This document shows, in pieces, positions 7,939-16,844 of a stretch of DNA of 64,000 bases. This DNA is from Euzebyales bacterium. GTDB taxonomy: Bacteria; Actinomycetota; Nitriliruptoria; Euzebyales; JAHELV01. The notes below the pieces were generated by a model that worked only from the letters and a program-made list of their open reading frames with translations, was not told where the DNA came from and did not search any database. Each line of letters opens with the position of its first letter. The first letter of the stretch is position 1. The translations under genes were made by a program, and so were the position numbers. Location: contig DASUUK010000113.1 in the NCBI GenBank assembly GCA_036374135.1, positions 62,001-126,000 on the forward strand. Direction: 5' to 3'.

Positions 7939-8729
7939 GCGGGCCGCCGCCGCGCTCTGACCAGCGTCCACTCGGCCCCGGGTGCCACGGTCACGTCCAT
8001 GCCGACACGGGTCAGGGCGGCGCCCACCTGGTCGCTGCGCTCGTTGCCGACGCCGCTGGCCAGCAACGTCCCCCCGGCTGCGACGGCCCGCGCGAGGTCA
8101 GCGGCCGACGCGACGAGGGTGGCGGTGTCGAGGTTGGCCACCACCACGTCGAACGTGCGGCCGCGGACGGCGTCGATGCTGCCGTGTGCCACCGTCACCT
8201 CCGCACCGTTGCGGACGGCGTTGGCGGACGCGGCAGCCACCGCCAACGGATCGGTGTCGACCGCTGTGACCGTCGCGCCGGCGTCGGCGGCGGCGATCGC
8301 CAGCACGCCGCTGCCGGTGCCGACGTCGAGCACTGTGCGACCGTCCAACGCGATCGTGGCGAGCGCATCGAGGCACGCCTGCGTCGTCTCGTGATGGCCG
8401 GTGCCGAACGCCTGTCCGGGGTCGAGCACCAACTCGTCCGCCGTCCCAGTCGCCAGCCACGAAGGCGTCACGGTCCAGCGCCCCGCACGCACCGGCGTGA
8501 GGCCGTCACGCCACTGTTCGTGCCAGTCGCGGTCGGGTATGTGCTCCCACGTCCCGGGCACAGCGAGGTCGTCGAGCCGGTGGGGGAAGTAGACGCCGGC
8601 GCGTCCGTCGACCTCCGCCGTGCCGATCATGCCGGCCGCCGTCAGCGCCGCCCAGTGGCGGTCCACCTCGTCGAGGTCACCGTCGAGGTGGAGCACCCAG
8701 TGCCCCACGCCGTCACGCGCTACGCCCAC
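7935..8729 (-). CDS. prmA: Ribosomal protein L11 methyltransferase-like
   Basis: 264 residues. The C-terminal two thirds carry the PrmA hallmarks 'LDPGQAFGTGHHETTQACL', 'VLDVGTGSGVLAIAA' and 'DVVVANL' (the Asn-containing motif IV); PrmA trimethylates ribosomal protein L11. The N-terminal substrate-binding part ('VGHWVLHLDGDLDEVD') is short, as usual for this family. The start is taken as GTG at 8729, eleven bases after the stop of the upstream monooxygenase gene. A downstream GTG is also possible. It is the second gene of the operon 9051-5204. Confidence 0.85.
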   Translation of the reverse strand: MGVARDGVGHWVLHLDGDLDEVDRHWAALTAAGMIGTAEVDGRAGVYFPHRLDDLAVPGTWEHIPDRDWHEQWRDGLTPVRAGRWTVTPSWLATGTADELVLDPGQAFGTGHHETTQACLDALATIALDGRTVLDVGTGSGVLAIAAADAGATVTAVDTDPLAVAAASANAVRNGAEVTVAHGSIDAVRGRTFDVVVANLDTATLVASAADLARAVAAGGTLLASGVGNERSDQVGAALTRVGMDVTVAPGAEWTLVRARRRPA

Positions 8730-8739
8730 CGGCGGCCCG

Positions 8740-9051
8740 CTACGCCCGCTCGCTGCGCTCGGCGACCTCGAACGTCCACAGCTCGGCGCCGGTCGCCGCT
8801 GGTCCGTCGGCCTGCTGCCGTGCGTGCCCCCGCCCGAACGCCTGCGACTCGGTCCATGCGGTGAACGCCTCTCTGGAGTCCCAGCGCGTGTAGACCAGAT
8901 AGCGGTCCTCGCCGTCGACCGGACGCAGCAGCTCGAACGCCTGGAAGCCGGGCGTGCGGTCGACCTCACCGGCGCGGCTCGCGAACCGCTGCTCCAACAC
9001 GTCCCGGCGCTCGGCTGGGACGGTGAGGACGTTGATCGCGACGAAGGCCAT
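8740..9051 (-). CDS. IsdG/MhuD-family heme-degrading monooxygenase
   Basis: A 103-residue dimeric ferredoxin-like (ABM) domain. The three residues that define the IsdG/MhuD heme oxygenases are all in register: N7 in 'VAINVLTVP', W66 in 'EAFTAW', and H76 in 'FGRGH'. Those enzymes cleave heme with a ruffled substrate to liberate iron. Length equals that of mycobacterial MhuD. No heme transporter gene is nearby, so iron acquisition or heme turnover is inferred. It is the first gene of the operon with prmA, the RNA methyltransferase and dacB, and it is divergent from the gene at 9205. Confidence 0.8.
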   Translation of the reverse strand: MAFVAINVLTVPAERRDVLEQRFASRAGEVDRTPGFQAFELLRPVDGEDRYLVYTRWDSREAFTAWTESQAFGRGHARQQADGPAATGAELWTFEVAERSERA

Positions 9052-9204
9052 GGCAGCGCTCCTGCAGCTCGTGGGGGGACACCGACGATCGTGCCACGTC
9101 GCGGGCACCGGGGCGCACGGTGTCGGCGGTGATCGGGCGACGTCGGCATCCGTCACACAGCGGCCACCGCGGTCACTGCCCGGCGGCCACCGTAGCCCGC
9201 GCCG

Positions 9205-10083
9205 GTGTCCAGCCCGGCGTCGTCGGGTGCATGGGTGGTCGGTGCGCTGGGCACGTACCCCGGGATGGCTGCCTCCCACACCCTGCTCGCCCGGGCCACC
9301 CGCTGCCTGATCGCGTACCGGGTCAGTGACGGGCCGGCGATGACGCCGATGGCCTGCTGGTCCGACGGCGGTGGGTTGTGGATGACCACGTCCCGCCACG
9401 CGGCCAAGGTGGCGGCGCTGCGCCGTGACCCGCGATGTGCGCTGTGGATCGAACCCGACGACCCGTCGGATCCTGGCGTCGCGGTGGACGGCACCGCACG
9501 CGTCCACGACCTGTCCGATCCGCTCGGGCTCGCGCTGCACGCACCGACCATCTCCGCGGCCCTCGCGGCCATGGCCGTGACCCACCGGACAGCGCTGACG
9601 GGTTACGTGCGCGACCTGTCCCAGCTGCCGGGACGGTGGCGTCCGCACAGCCGGGTGCTCATCCGGGTCCGCGTCGACCGTGCGCGCAGCCGGCTGGCGC
9701 CACAGCGCCGCAGCGGTGTCGGGCCGCTGCTGCCCTCCGAACTGCCCGCGGCGGTGCGGCGCGCCGTCACGGGGGCACGGCTGGTGACTCTGGCGCTCCA
9801 GCGCGGCGACGCGTTGTCGGTGCAGCCCGCCGTGTGGAACGCCGGCTTCGCACTCGACGTCGGCGCCAGCGCGGTCCCCGAGGCACCGACGCCGGCCTGC
9901 GTGGTCATCGACGCGCACGACGACGCGCGGCCGTCGAGCAAGGTGGGCGTGCTGCTACGGGGCCATGTGGATCCCAGCCTGACGTTCCACCCGCGCCGCG
10001 CGGTCTGGTGGGAGGGGTTCTCCTCGGATGCGGGTCCCGTCACCCCACCGACGAGTGCGAGCGGGATCAGACTCCCGGACTGA
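9205..10083 (+). CDS. Pyridoxamine 5'-phosphate oxidase-like (FMN/F420-binding split barrel) protein
   Basis: 292 residues. The N-terminal half (about 20-150) has the split-barrel pattern 'LIAYRVSDGPAMTPMACW', 'LWMTTSRHAAKVAAL' and 'ALWIEP', seen in flavin- or F420-binding PPOX proteins. The second half ('VTLALQRGDALSVQPAVWN', 'SSKVGVLLRGHVD') looks like a second, diverged copy, giving a tandem-domain protein. Substrate and cofactor cannot be assigned. The start GTG at 9205 follows a TAGCCC box by six bases, consistent with a leaderless transcript. It is divergent from the heme monooxygenase operon. Confidence 0.65.
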   Translation: MSSPASSGAWVVGALGTYPGMAASHTLLARATRCLIAYRVSDGPAMTPMACWSDGGGLWMTTSRHAAKVAALRRDPRCALWIEPDDPSDPGVAVDGTARVHDLSDPLGLALHAPTISAALAAMAVTHRTALTGYVRDLSQLPGRWRPHSRVLIRVRVDRARSRLAPQRRSGVGPLLPSELPAAVRRAVTGARLVTLALQRGDALSVQPAVWNAGFALDVGASAVPEAPTPACVVIDAHDDARPSSKVGVLLRGHVDPSLTFHPRRAVWWEGFSSDAGPVTPPTSASGIRLPD

Positions 10084-10109
10084 GGCGTCGGTCCTGGACC
10101 GCGCTGGTC

Positions 10110-10115
10110 TAAGCT
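10110..10115 (+). promoter_or_regulatory. TAAGCT -10 box upstream of pabC
   Basis: TAAGCT lies ten bases before the ATG at 10126 with no ribosome-binding site between, suggesting a very short or absent leader. Confidence 0.4.
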
Positions 10116-10125
10116 AACGCGACCG

Positions 10126-10941
10126 ATGGTCACGCAGATCGCGCTGGTCGATGGCGCCTCATCGCCGCTCGAGCGGGCATCGCTGGCGATCACTGACGCC
10201 GGCGTCGCGCGCGGTGACGGCGCGTTCGAGACGGTCGGCATCTGGGACGGGGCACCGTTCCGCCTCGACGACCACCTCGAACGGCTGGACCGGTCATTGC
10301 GCTCGATCGGTCTTTCCCCCGCACCGTCCGCGGTGCTACGTGACGACATCGCACGCGTGCTCGACGGGCAGCGGGGCGACGGCGCGCTACGCCTGTTCGT
10401 GACCGCGACCGGCACACGCATCGTGACGGTCACCGAGCCGCCGGCGCGGGCCACGCTGCGACGTCTGGTCAGTCAGCCGGCACCGTGGATCCGACCGCTC
10501 GGCAGCTACGGGCCCGCGTCGGCGAAGACGATGTCGTACGGTCCCAACATGGCCGCGTCACGAGCGGCGCAGGCGGCCGGTGGGGACGACGCCCTGCTGA
10601 TCTCGCTCGAGCACCTGGTGCTGGAGGGCCCCACGTTCACGGTGCTGTGGATCCGTGACGGCGAACTGTACGCGCCCGCGCTCGACCTGGGGCTCGTCGA
10701 CTCGATCAGCAGGCGCAGCATCGTCGAGCTCGCGGTGGCCGACGGGACCGTCTGCCACACGGGCGACTACGAGCGTGACGCGGTCCTGTCGGCCGACGAG
10801 GTGCTCACCTGTTCGTCGGTGCGCCCCGTACATCCGCTCGCGAGCATCGACCGCTGCGAGCTGCCGACCGCGACGCCCGTCACGAACCGCCTCGCCGCGG
10901 CGCTCGACCACTGGCGCCGTGGCCGTGGGGACGGCCCGTGA
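10126..10941 (+). CDS. pabC: Aminodeoxychorismate lyase / class IV aminotransferase
   Basis: A 271-residue fold-type IV PLP enzyme. 'VARGDGAFETVGIWDGAPF' near the N-terminus and 'LDDHLERLDRSL' are class IV signatures. The PLP lysine is in 'SAKTMSYGPNMAASRAA', and 'LVLEGPTFTVLWI' (normally 'EG..SNIF') contacts the substrate. In folate synthesis PabC releases p-aminobenzoate from aminodeoxychorismate; branched-chain or D-amino acid transaminases share the fold, so the exact reaction is inferred from size and motifs. Its stop overlaps the start of the biotin carrier gene (GTGA). Confidence 0.78.
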   Translation: MVTQIALVDGASSPLERASLAITDAGVARGDGAFETVGIWDGAPFRLDDHLERLDRSLRSIGLSPAPSAVLRDDIARVLDGQRGDGALRLFVTATGTRIVTVTEPPARATLRRLVSQPAPWIRPLGSYGPASAKTMSYGPNMAASRAAQAAGGDDALLISLEHLVLEGPTFTVLWIRDGELYAPALDLGLVDSISRRSIVELAVADGTVCHTGDYERDAVLSADEVLTCSSVRPVHPLASIDRCELPTATPVTNRLAAALDHWRRGRGDGP

Positions 10942-11171
10942 CGCGCCACGTCACCGCGGACATCGCCGCCAGCGTCGTGCGGATCGCCGTCGCCGAGGGT
11001 GAGCAGGTCACCGTCGAGCAGCCGCTGGTCGTGCTCGAGTCGATGAAGATGGAGATTCCCGTGCTGGCGGTGGTCGCCGGACGCATCGCGAAGGTCGGCG
11101 TACAGGTCGGTGACACCGTGCTCGAGGGAGACCTGCTCGTGTCGATCGACCCGTCAGATGTCGCGAGGTAG
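10938..11171 (+). CDS. Biotin carboxyl carrier-type protein (short actinobacterial form)
   Basis: 77 residues forming a single biotinyl/lipoyl domain. The biotinylation site is the classic 'LESMKMEIP'. Stand-alone carriers of this size accompany acyl-CoA carboxylases in Actinobacteria. The gene overlaps the end of pabC by four bases and is followed 30 bp later by an RDD membrane protein. No carboxylase subunit is encoded in the window, so its partner is elsewhere. Confidence 0.85.
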   Translation: MTRHVTADIAASVVRIAVAEGEQVTVEQPLVVLESMKMEIPVLAVVAGRIAKVGVQVGDTVLEGDLLVSIDPSDVAR

Positions 11172-11201
11172 GTCCTCGACCTTTCCCGGTCGGAGCGTCG
11201 G

Positions 11202-12113
11202 ATGAGGACCAGGAAGGCGCGCTGGACGCTGTTCGCGATCGCGGGCGTGTCCGACCGGGCGGTCGCCTTCGTGATCGACGCCGCGATCTTCTGGGTCGTC
11301 TGGATGGGCGGCGTGATCTGGCTGGTCGAGTCCGGAGAGCTCGGGACGGCGCCCCGGCCGTGGGCGCCCCGGGCGCTGGTGTGGGCGGTGGTCGTGCTGG
11401 TCGGCTGGCTGGCGTATGACGCGTTGAGCATCGCGGCCTGGGGCGGCACGGCGGGTCGACGCGTCATGGGGATCGAGGTCCGTGACGTCGGAGGTGGACT
11501 GCCGGGCCGGCGGGCGGCCGCGATCCGTTCGTGTGTCCGTGCCGCTGTCGCCGTCGCGCTCGCCGTGCGGCCGTCGCTGCTGGCGGGACCGGAGCGGCGC
11601 GGCCCGCACGACCGGGTCGCGGGGACCGTGGTGGTCAGCAGCGCGGAGCTCGAGCCCGCCGGGGACGATCCCGGTGGACGCAGCGACGCCGCTGCGCCCG
11701 CCGACGCGACGGAGACGGCGATCCGCGCCGGTGCCCCGGACGCGGCGATGGCCGGCTGGTTGCGCGCGATCGCCCAGCAGACCGGCTCACGCCTCGACGT
11801 CGCCGCACCATCGTGGCGGCGCAGCGATGACCCGGACGACATCCGTGACCGCGCCTTCTGTCTGCTGCTGGCGGCGCTCGCACCCCGCCATCCCGACCAC
11901 CGCGATGTGCTCGTGGCGGTGATCGACGCCCATGCGGCGCTCGACGACCTGGGGCAGGGGCGGCTCCGCCACCTCACGGCGCTGGTCGCCGATCACGGCC
12001 GCGCGCGGGACTGGCTGCGGCTGCCCGAGTCAGCCCGCCTCGCCGTGCTCCTCGACACGACGACACGCCTGCGTGCAGGCGTGGGTCAGGCCACCGATCC
12101 CCACCGCAGGTAG
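11202..12113 (+). CDS. RDD-family membrane protein with C-terminal helical extension
   Basis: 303 residues. The first 150 have the RDD layout: 'SDRAVAFVIDAAIFWVV' (R and D in the first membrane helix), a second helix 'RALVWAVVVLVGWLAYDAL', and 'GGTAGRRVMGIEV' followed by a third, weaker membrane segment near 110-130. From about residue 155 it is soluble, Ala/Asp/Arg-rich and helical, with no family I can name. RDD proteins have been linked to ion exchange, but function is not established here. The last 28 bases overlap the convergent AI-2E-type gene. Confidence 0.75.
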   Translation: MRTRKARWTLFAIAGVSDRAVAFVIDAAIFWVVWMGGVIWLVESGELGTAPRPWAPRALVWAVVVLVGWLAYDALSIAAWGGTAGRRVMGIEVRDVGGGLPGRRAAAIRSCVRAAVAVALAVRPSLLAGPERRGPHDRVAGTVVVSSAELEPAGDDPGGRSDAAAPADATETAIRAGAPDAAMAGWLRAIAQQTGSRLDVAAPSWRRSDDPDDIRDRAFCLLLAALAPRHPDHRDVLVAVIDAHAALDDLGQGRLRHLTALVADHGRARDWLRLPESARLAVLLDTTTRLRAGVGQATDPHRR

Positions 12114-13300
12114 GAGATCGCCCGCCAGGCGCTGGCGGCGACCGGGACCGCGATGAACGCGCCCAGGATGCCGAGCAGCGAACCACCTGCGAGCAGCGCC
12201 GCGACGACCGCCAGGGGGTGCAGTTGTGTCGCGCGGCCGAGGATGAGCGGTTGCAGCAGGTTGCCCTCGAGCTGCTGCACGCCGAGCACGATGGCCAGCA
12301 CGATCAGCGCGGTGACCAACCCCTGCGTGGCCAGCGCGACCAGCACGGCCAGCAGCCCGCTGACGAAGGCACCGACGACCGGGAACAGGCTGCCGAACAG
12401 GACGAGGACGCCGATCGGCAGTGCGAGCGGCACACGGAGCACGAGCAGGCCGATCGTGATGCCGACCGCGTCGATCAACGCCACGAGCAGCTGCCCGCGG
12501 AAGTATGAGCCGATGGTCGTCCACACCAGCCCACCGATGGCGGACGCGTCGTCGCGCGCGCCGGACGGGAACAGGCGGCGTAGCCAGGCGGCGAGGGCCG
12601 GTCCGTCCTTCAGGTAGAAGAACAGGGCGATGATGAACGCGATGAGCCCTGCCAGGAACCGGCCGGCCTGACCCGCCACGCTGCCGACGGTGCCGGAGCT
12701 GACCACGTCGGCCGACTGCACCTGCTCGCGGGCACGATCGATGAGCTCGTCGAGGTCGAACGGGTCGAGCCCGAACGGGCCGCGCGCGAGGTAGTTGCGC
12801 AGCTCGTCGACGCCTTCGCGGAAATCCTCCGTGATGTCATCGATCTGATCGGCCACCACGGGCACGAGCACCGTGATGATGCCGCTGATCACCAGCACCG
12901 TGCCGACCACCAGCAGCGTCGCGACGAGCGCATCGCGCATCCCGCGTTCCTTCAGCCGGTCCGCCAGCGGCGTCAGCACCGCGGCCGGGAACAACGCGAG
13001 GACGAGGGGGATCGCGACGATAGACACGCGGCCGATGATCTGCCCGAGGATGATCAGGACGACCACCACGCCGACGACCGCCCACGCGTACGCGCCGACG
13101 CGGACGGTCGCGCGTTGGCTCAATGGGACGGGGGTCTCGCGCGACCTCGACCGACGGTGCACCGCGTCGCCACCCCTGCCGGCGGCGTTCCCGTCCTGCT
13201 CGGCCTCGTCACCGCCATCGGGACCGTGGTCGGCGTCGACCACGTCTCCGTCGGCCTCACGACCGGCGGCAGCGGTGCGCTCGCGTCGTCGGAACTGCAC
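12086..13300 (-). CDS. AI-2E family transporter-like membrane protein
   Basis: 404 residues. After a charged 65-residue N-terminus come paired helices 'VVGVVVVLIILGQII' and 'AIPLVLALFPAAVLTPLADRL', the characteristic 'ALVATLLVVGTVL' segment, an extended helical domain, and three or four C-terminal helices with 'LFYLKDG'-like and 'FGSLFPVVGAFVSG' motifs ending in 'GGSLLGILGAFIAVPVAA'. This matches PF01594. Members export small molecules or act in sodium/proton exchange; the substrate is unknown here. The GTG start has GGGGAG nine bases upstream. The 3' end overlaps the convergent RDD gene by 28 bp. Confidence 0.82.
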   Translation of the reverse strand: MQFRRRERTAAAGREADGDVVDADHGPDGGDEAEQDGNAAGRGGDAVHRRSRSRETPVPLSQRATVRVGAYAWAVVGVVVVLIILGQIIGRVSIVAIPLVLALFPAAVLTPLADRLKERGMRDALVATLLVVGTVLVISGIITVLVPVVADQIDDITEDFREGVDELRNYLARGPFGLDPFDLDELIDRAREQVQSADVVSSGTVGSVAGQAGRFLAGLIAFIIALFFYLKDGPALAAWLRRLFPSGARDDASAIGGLVWTTIGSYFRGQLLVALIDAVGITIGLLVLRVPLALPIGVLVLFGSLFPVVGAFVSGLLAVLVALATQGLVTALIVLAIVLGVQQLEGNLLQPLILGRATQLHPLAVVAALLAGGSLLGILGAFIAVPVAASAWRAISYLRWGSVA

Positions 13301-13443
13301 GGCTTCGATCTCCCCGTCGGGTCGGTCGCCGTCACGGGTCGGCGGCGTTTGGACCGCTGCAACGTACCCCCACCGCCGTGCGGTCCACGCGCAGCCACCC
13401 CGACCGCTACGCGGTCACGTGCGGCACGCACTGTCGGTGCAGC

Positions 13444-14727
13444 CTAGGGCACCGACGCCTCGAGGTGTGCGCCGAGCACGCGGACGAGCGGGGCGACGTC
13501 CGCTGTGCTCGCCTGCTCGCGGCACGAGTGCATCGACAGCATCGGGTTGCCCACGTCGACGGTCTGCACGCCCAGGCGCGCCGCGGTCAGCGGTCCGATC
13601 GTCGAGCCGCAGGGCAGGTCGGCGCGCACGACGAAGTGCTGGACGTCGACGCCGACGTCGCGCGCCCGGGCCGTGAACCAGCCGATCGACCCAGCGTCGG
13701 AGGCGTACGACTGGTTGGCGTTGAGCTTGATCACGGGACCGCCTCCGAGGCGGGGCCGGTGCTCGGTCTCGTGGCGGTCCGCGTAGTTGGGGTGCACCGC
13801 GTGGGCCATGTCGCACGACACCAGCAGGGATCGCGCGAGCGCGCGCGCCCGCGCCTGTGGATCCGGTCCGTCGACGACCTGGACGAGGCGCATGATCGTG
13901 TCGTCGAGGAACGACCCGCGCGCGCCCTCGGCGGTCGTGCTCCCGACCTCCTCGTGGTCGTTGGCCACGAGCACCTGCGTCGCATCCCCGTCGTCGGCGT
14001 TGCACAGCGCCAACAGCGCCGCGTGGCACGACGCCAGGTTGTCCAGCCGCGGCGCGTGGATCGCGGTGCCGTCGATCCCGCCCCGGGCCGGCGGCTGGGT
14101 GTCGGCGGTCACCAGGTCGTGACCGACCACGGCGTCGGCGTCGACGCCGGCGGACTCCGCGACGACGCTGCGCAGCGCGGGCGCGCTGGGGGGACCGAGC
14201 ACCGGCACCAGGTGCTTCTGTGGGTCGAGGCGCAGGCCGGTGTCGCGCAACTCGCGAAACAGATGGATCGCCAGTGAGGGCACCCGCAGGACGGGACGCT
14301 CGAGGTGCACGAGTCGGGTCGACACGACGCCGTCGTCGTCGAGCACCGCCAGGCGCCCGGCAAGCGTCAGGTCGCGGTCCAGCCAGGTGTGGGCGAGCAG
14401 TCCGCCGTACGGTTCGACGCCCACCTGCGCGTACCCGTGACGCCTGACGTCCTCGATCGGCCGGACCTTCAACGTCGGGCTGTCGGTGTGGGTGCCGATC
14501 AGTCGCACGCCGGCGTCGGCGAGGGGTTGGCCACCCACGCGCAGGGCGATCAGGCTGCCGCCGTCGCGGACCACGTACCGTCGGTCGCCGGGCGCGAGGT
14601 TCCACGGCGTGGTCTCGGACAGCGGGGCGAAGCCTGCACGGTCGAGGCGGCGGGCCATCTCGGCGACCGCGTGGTAGGGCGACGGCGCGGCGGCGATGAA
14701 GGCCAACAGGTCATCGGCTGGATCCAT
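13444..14727 (-). CDS. apeB: M18-family aminopeptidase (aspartyl aminopeptidase type)
   Basis: A 427-residue dinuclear zinc aminopeptidase removing N-terminal residues, typically acidic ones, from peptides in the cytoplasm. Metal-site motifs are in order: 'GTHTDSP' (His), 'APRLDNLASC' (bridging Asp), 'VANDHEEVGS' (Glu-Glu), 'SCDMAHAVHPNY' (Asp) and 'MLSMHSCREQ' (His). The N-terminal 'FIAAAPSPYHAVAEMARRL' is the M18 signature. The ATG at 14727 gives the usual family length; the longer frame back to 14772 adds unconserved residues. It is divergent from the VWA gene. Confidence 0.9.
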   Translation of the reverse strand: MDPADDLLAFIAAAPSPYHAVAEMARRLDRAGFAPLSETTPWNLAPGDRRYVVRDGGSLIALRVGGQPLADAGVRLIGTHTDSPTLKVRPIEDVRRHGYAQVGVEPYGGLLAHTWLDRDLTLAGRLAVLDDDGVVSTRLVHLERPVLRVPSLAIHLFRELRDTGLRLDPQKHLVPVLGPPSAPALRSVVAESAGVDADAVVGHDLVTADTQPPARGGIDGTAIHAPRLDNLASCHAALLALCNADDGDATQVLVANDHEEVGSTTAEGARGSFLDDTIMRLVQVVDGPDPQARARALARSLLVSCDMAHAVHPNYADRHETEHRPRLGGGPVIKLNANQSYASDAGSIGWFTARARDVGVDVQHFVVRADLPCGSTIGPLTAARLGVQTVDVGNPMLSMHSCREQASTADVAPLVRVLGAHLEASVP

Positions 14728-14775
14728 GACGGAGCAGGATAGAACGGAGCCGGTCACGGCGGTCGTCCCCACATC

Positions 14776-14805
14776 GCGGGTCGCCGATTCGCGGGTCGCC
14801 GATTC
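14776..14805. repeat. Tandem 15-bp direct repeat in the divergent promoter region
   Basis: The unit GCGGGTCGCCGATTC occurs twice without a gap (14776-14790 and 14791-14805). It is followed six bases later by a TAGAGT box at 14812-14817. The position between the M18 peptidase and the VWA gene makes it a candidate pair of regulator sites. Confidence 0.55.
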
Positions 14806-14927
14806 GGTTTGTAGAGTCCATGCCCATTCGCAAACCGGCCGGATCGCGCGAGCCGTTTGGGACGGGCCGCTGCGCAGGGTGCGCGGTGGGGTACCGTTGG
14901 GGGCCGTTGCGCGACGGCGTATCTACT

Positions 14928-16814
14928 ATGGCGGGCGTAGCTTTGTCATCATCGCGAGAGGGGTCCCGAGGATTCGTCGGCGTGTGGCCGAAGGCCGGCG
15001 TCGCTGTCCTCATCCTGTTGACCGGCATGGCACTGGGTGTCGGGCTGGGCAACGTGATCACGGGGGACGAACCGACACCGAAGGACGAACCATCCGAGGT
15101 CGCGGCCGACTGCGACGCCGGCAACGAGACAATCGACATCGCGGCCGACGACGCCGTCGTGCCGATCGTCCGGGAGCTGGCCGACGGCTACACGGCCGAC
15201 CTGCGCGCCTCCGGGCGGGACTGCATCCCGATCAGGGTCCGACCGGTCAGCTCGTCGGCGGTCGTGGGCCGACTGATCAACGGATGGCGCTCGGACACGC
15301 ACGGCCCACGGCCGGACGTCTGGATCCCGCAGTCGACGCTGTGGACGGAGCTGGCTCGACTCCAGCTCGACGACCCGACGATCCTCCCGGACGATCCCAC
15401 GGTGCTCGCGCGGTCGCCCACGGTGCTCGCGGTGCCTCGACCGATGGCCGAGGAGCTCGGCTGGCCGGACGAGCGGTTGAACTGGAAGCAGTTCTTCGAC
15501 CTCGCCGATTCCGACGCGGGGTGGAGCGAGTACGGCAAGCGCGAGTGGGGTTCGTTCCGACTCGAGATGACCGATCCCCGCTACACGACCACCGGGCTGC
15601 AGGCGCTGCTGGCGCTCGATGCCGCAAACGGCGGTTCGCGTTCCCAGTCGGCGACGCCGCTCAGCCTGTTCCGGGTGCAACGCGTCCTGTCGAACATCGA
15701 CGCGAGCTCGGTCGAGACGCTCGAGCGATACGCCTCGGCGGACGCGCCCCTCAGCGCGTTGTCGGCGACGCCGCTGGAGGAGCGCGAGGTCTGGCGCTTC
15801 AACCAGAGTGGTGCACCTGCGCCCGACGAGCCGTCGGAGAGCTCCGTGAGTCCTCCGAGCGCGTCCTCCGAGCTGCCCGAGCTCGTGGCGATGTACCCCG
15901 ACAGTGGCCGCGACGACATCGCGATGGAGTCCAACTATCCCTACGTGCTGCTCAACACGTCGTGGGTGAGCAACGACGTGCTGCAGGTCGCCGACGAGTT
16001 CGGCGACTACCTCCTCAGCGACGCCGGCGTGAAGATGTTCACAGACGCCGGGTTCCGCACCCGTGACAACGAGGCCAGCGACGTCCTGCGCGACGAGGAC
16101 TGCATGCGCGCGATGGATCAGATCGCCGCGGAGCCACCGGGAGATCTGCCGGACGTCGATTCGTTCCGCAAGCTGCGCTCGTCGTGGGTGACCGTCCCGC
16201 GCTTCAGCCGCACGCTGTTCCTGGTCGACGTGTCCGGCTCGATGAACGTGCTGGTCGCGGACGGCAGGAAGACGCGGTTGGAAGCCACCGTGCGCGCGGC
16301 GCAGCGCAGCCTCGACGTCATCCCGAACGGCAGTGACGTCGGCCTGTGGGAGTTCTCGACCGACCTGCCGGGCGGTCAGCACGGCGGCGACTATCGCGAG
16401 CTCGCGGCGCCGGGGCCGCTCAACGAGATCGTGGACGGCCGCCAGCGCAAGCGCGTGATCGTCGACGAGCTCGATGCGCTCGACCCCGAGAACGACACGG
16501 CACTCAACGACACGGTGGTCGCGGCGTACCGGTCGATGCGGCGACGGTACGAACCGGGTTCGCAGCACACCATCGTGCTGCTCACCGACGGGCGCAACGA
16601 CGATGACAACAGCATCGGCCACGAGCAGATGCTGCGGCGGTTGCAGTCGATGGGCAAGCCCGGTCAGCCGATCGACGTCGTGTCGATCGCATACGGGGAG
16701 GGACCCGACCTGGACAAGCTCGCCGACATCAGCGAGGTCGTCGGTGGACGGGTCATCTCGTCACCGCAGGTGGCCAGGCTCGACCGACTCTTCATCGAGG
16801 CCCTCCGCCGCTGA
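14928..16814 (+). CDS. Membrane-anchored solute-binding-like protein fused to a von Willebrand factor A domain
   Basis: 628 residues. A single membrane anchor lies at about 24-42 ('VAVLILLTGMALGVGLGNVI'). Residues about 70-400 resemble the extracellular substrate-binding fold: 'VVPIVRELADGYTADLRASG', 'RPDVWIPQSTLWTEL', and 'SYPYVLLNTSW'-like blocks. Residues 425-628 are a VWA domain with intact metal site D434-V-S436-G-S438, 'ALNDTVVAAY' and 'VLLTDGRND'. VWA domains bind protein ligands through a divalent metal. The fused binding/VWA layout is known in Actinobacteria but without a proven function. The ATG at 14928 is chosen because the upstream frame to 14820 looks non-coding; a start at 14820 cannot be excluded. 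Confidence 0.78.
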   Translation: MAGVALSSSREGSRGFVGVWPKAGVAVLILLTGMALGVGLGNVITGDEPTPKDEPSEVAADCDAGNETIDIAADDAVVPIVRELADGYTADLRASGRDCIPIRVRPVSSSAVVGRLINGWRSDTHGPRPDVWIPQSTLWTELARLQLDDPTILPDDPTVLARSPTVLAVPRPMAEELGWPDERLNWKQFFDLADSDAGWSEYGKREWGSFRLEMTDPRYTTTGLQALLALDAANGGSRSQSATPLSLFRVQRVLSNIDASSVETLERYASADAPLSALSATPLEEREVWRFNQSGAPAPDEPSESSVSPPSASSELPELVAMYPDSGRDDIAMESNYPYVLLNTSWVSNDVLQVADEFGDYLLSDAGVKMFTDAGFRTRDNEASDVLRDEDCMRAMDQIAAEPPGDLPDVDSFRKLRSSWVTVPRFSRTLFLVDVSGSMNVLVADGRKTRLEATVRAAQRSLDVIPNGSDVGLWEFSTDLPGGQHGGDYRELAAPGPLNEIVDGRQRKRVIVDELDALDPENDTALNDTVVAAYRSMRRRYEPGSQHTIVLLTDGRNDDDNSIGHEQMLRRLQSMGKPGQPIDVVSIAYGEGPDLDKLADISEVVGGRVISSPQVARLDRLFIEALRR

Positions 16815-16844
16815 CGCTTTCGCCCAGTTGCTGGACGCCGCTCG

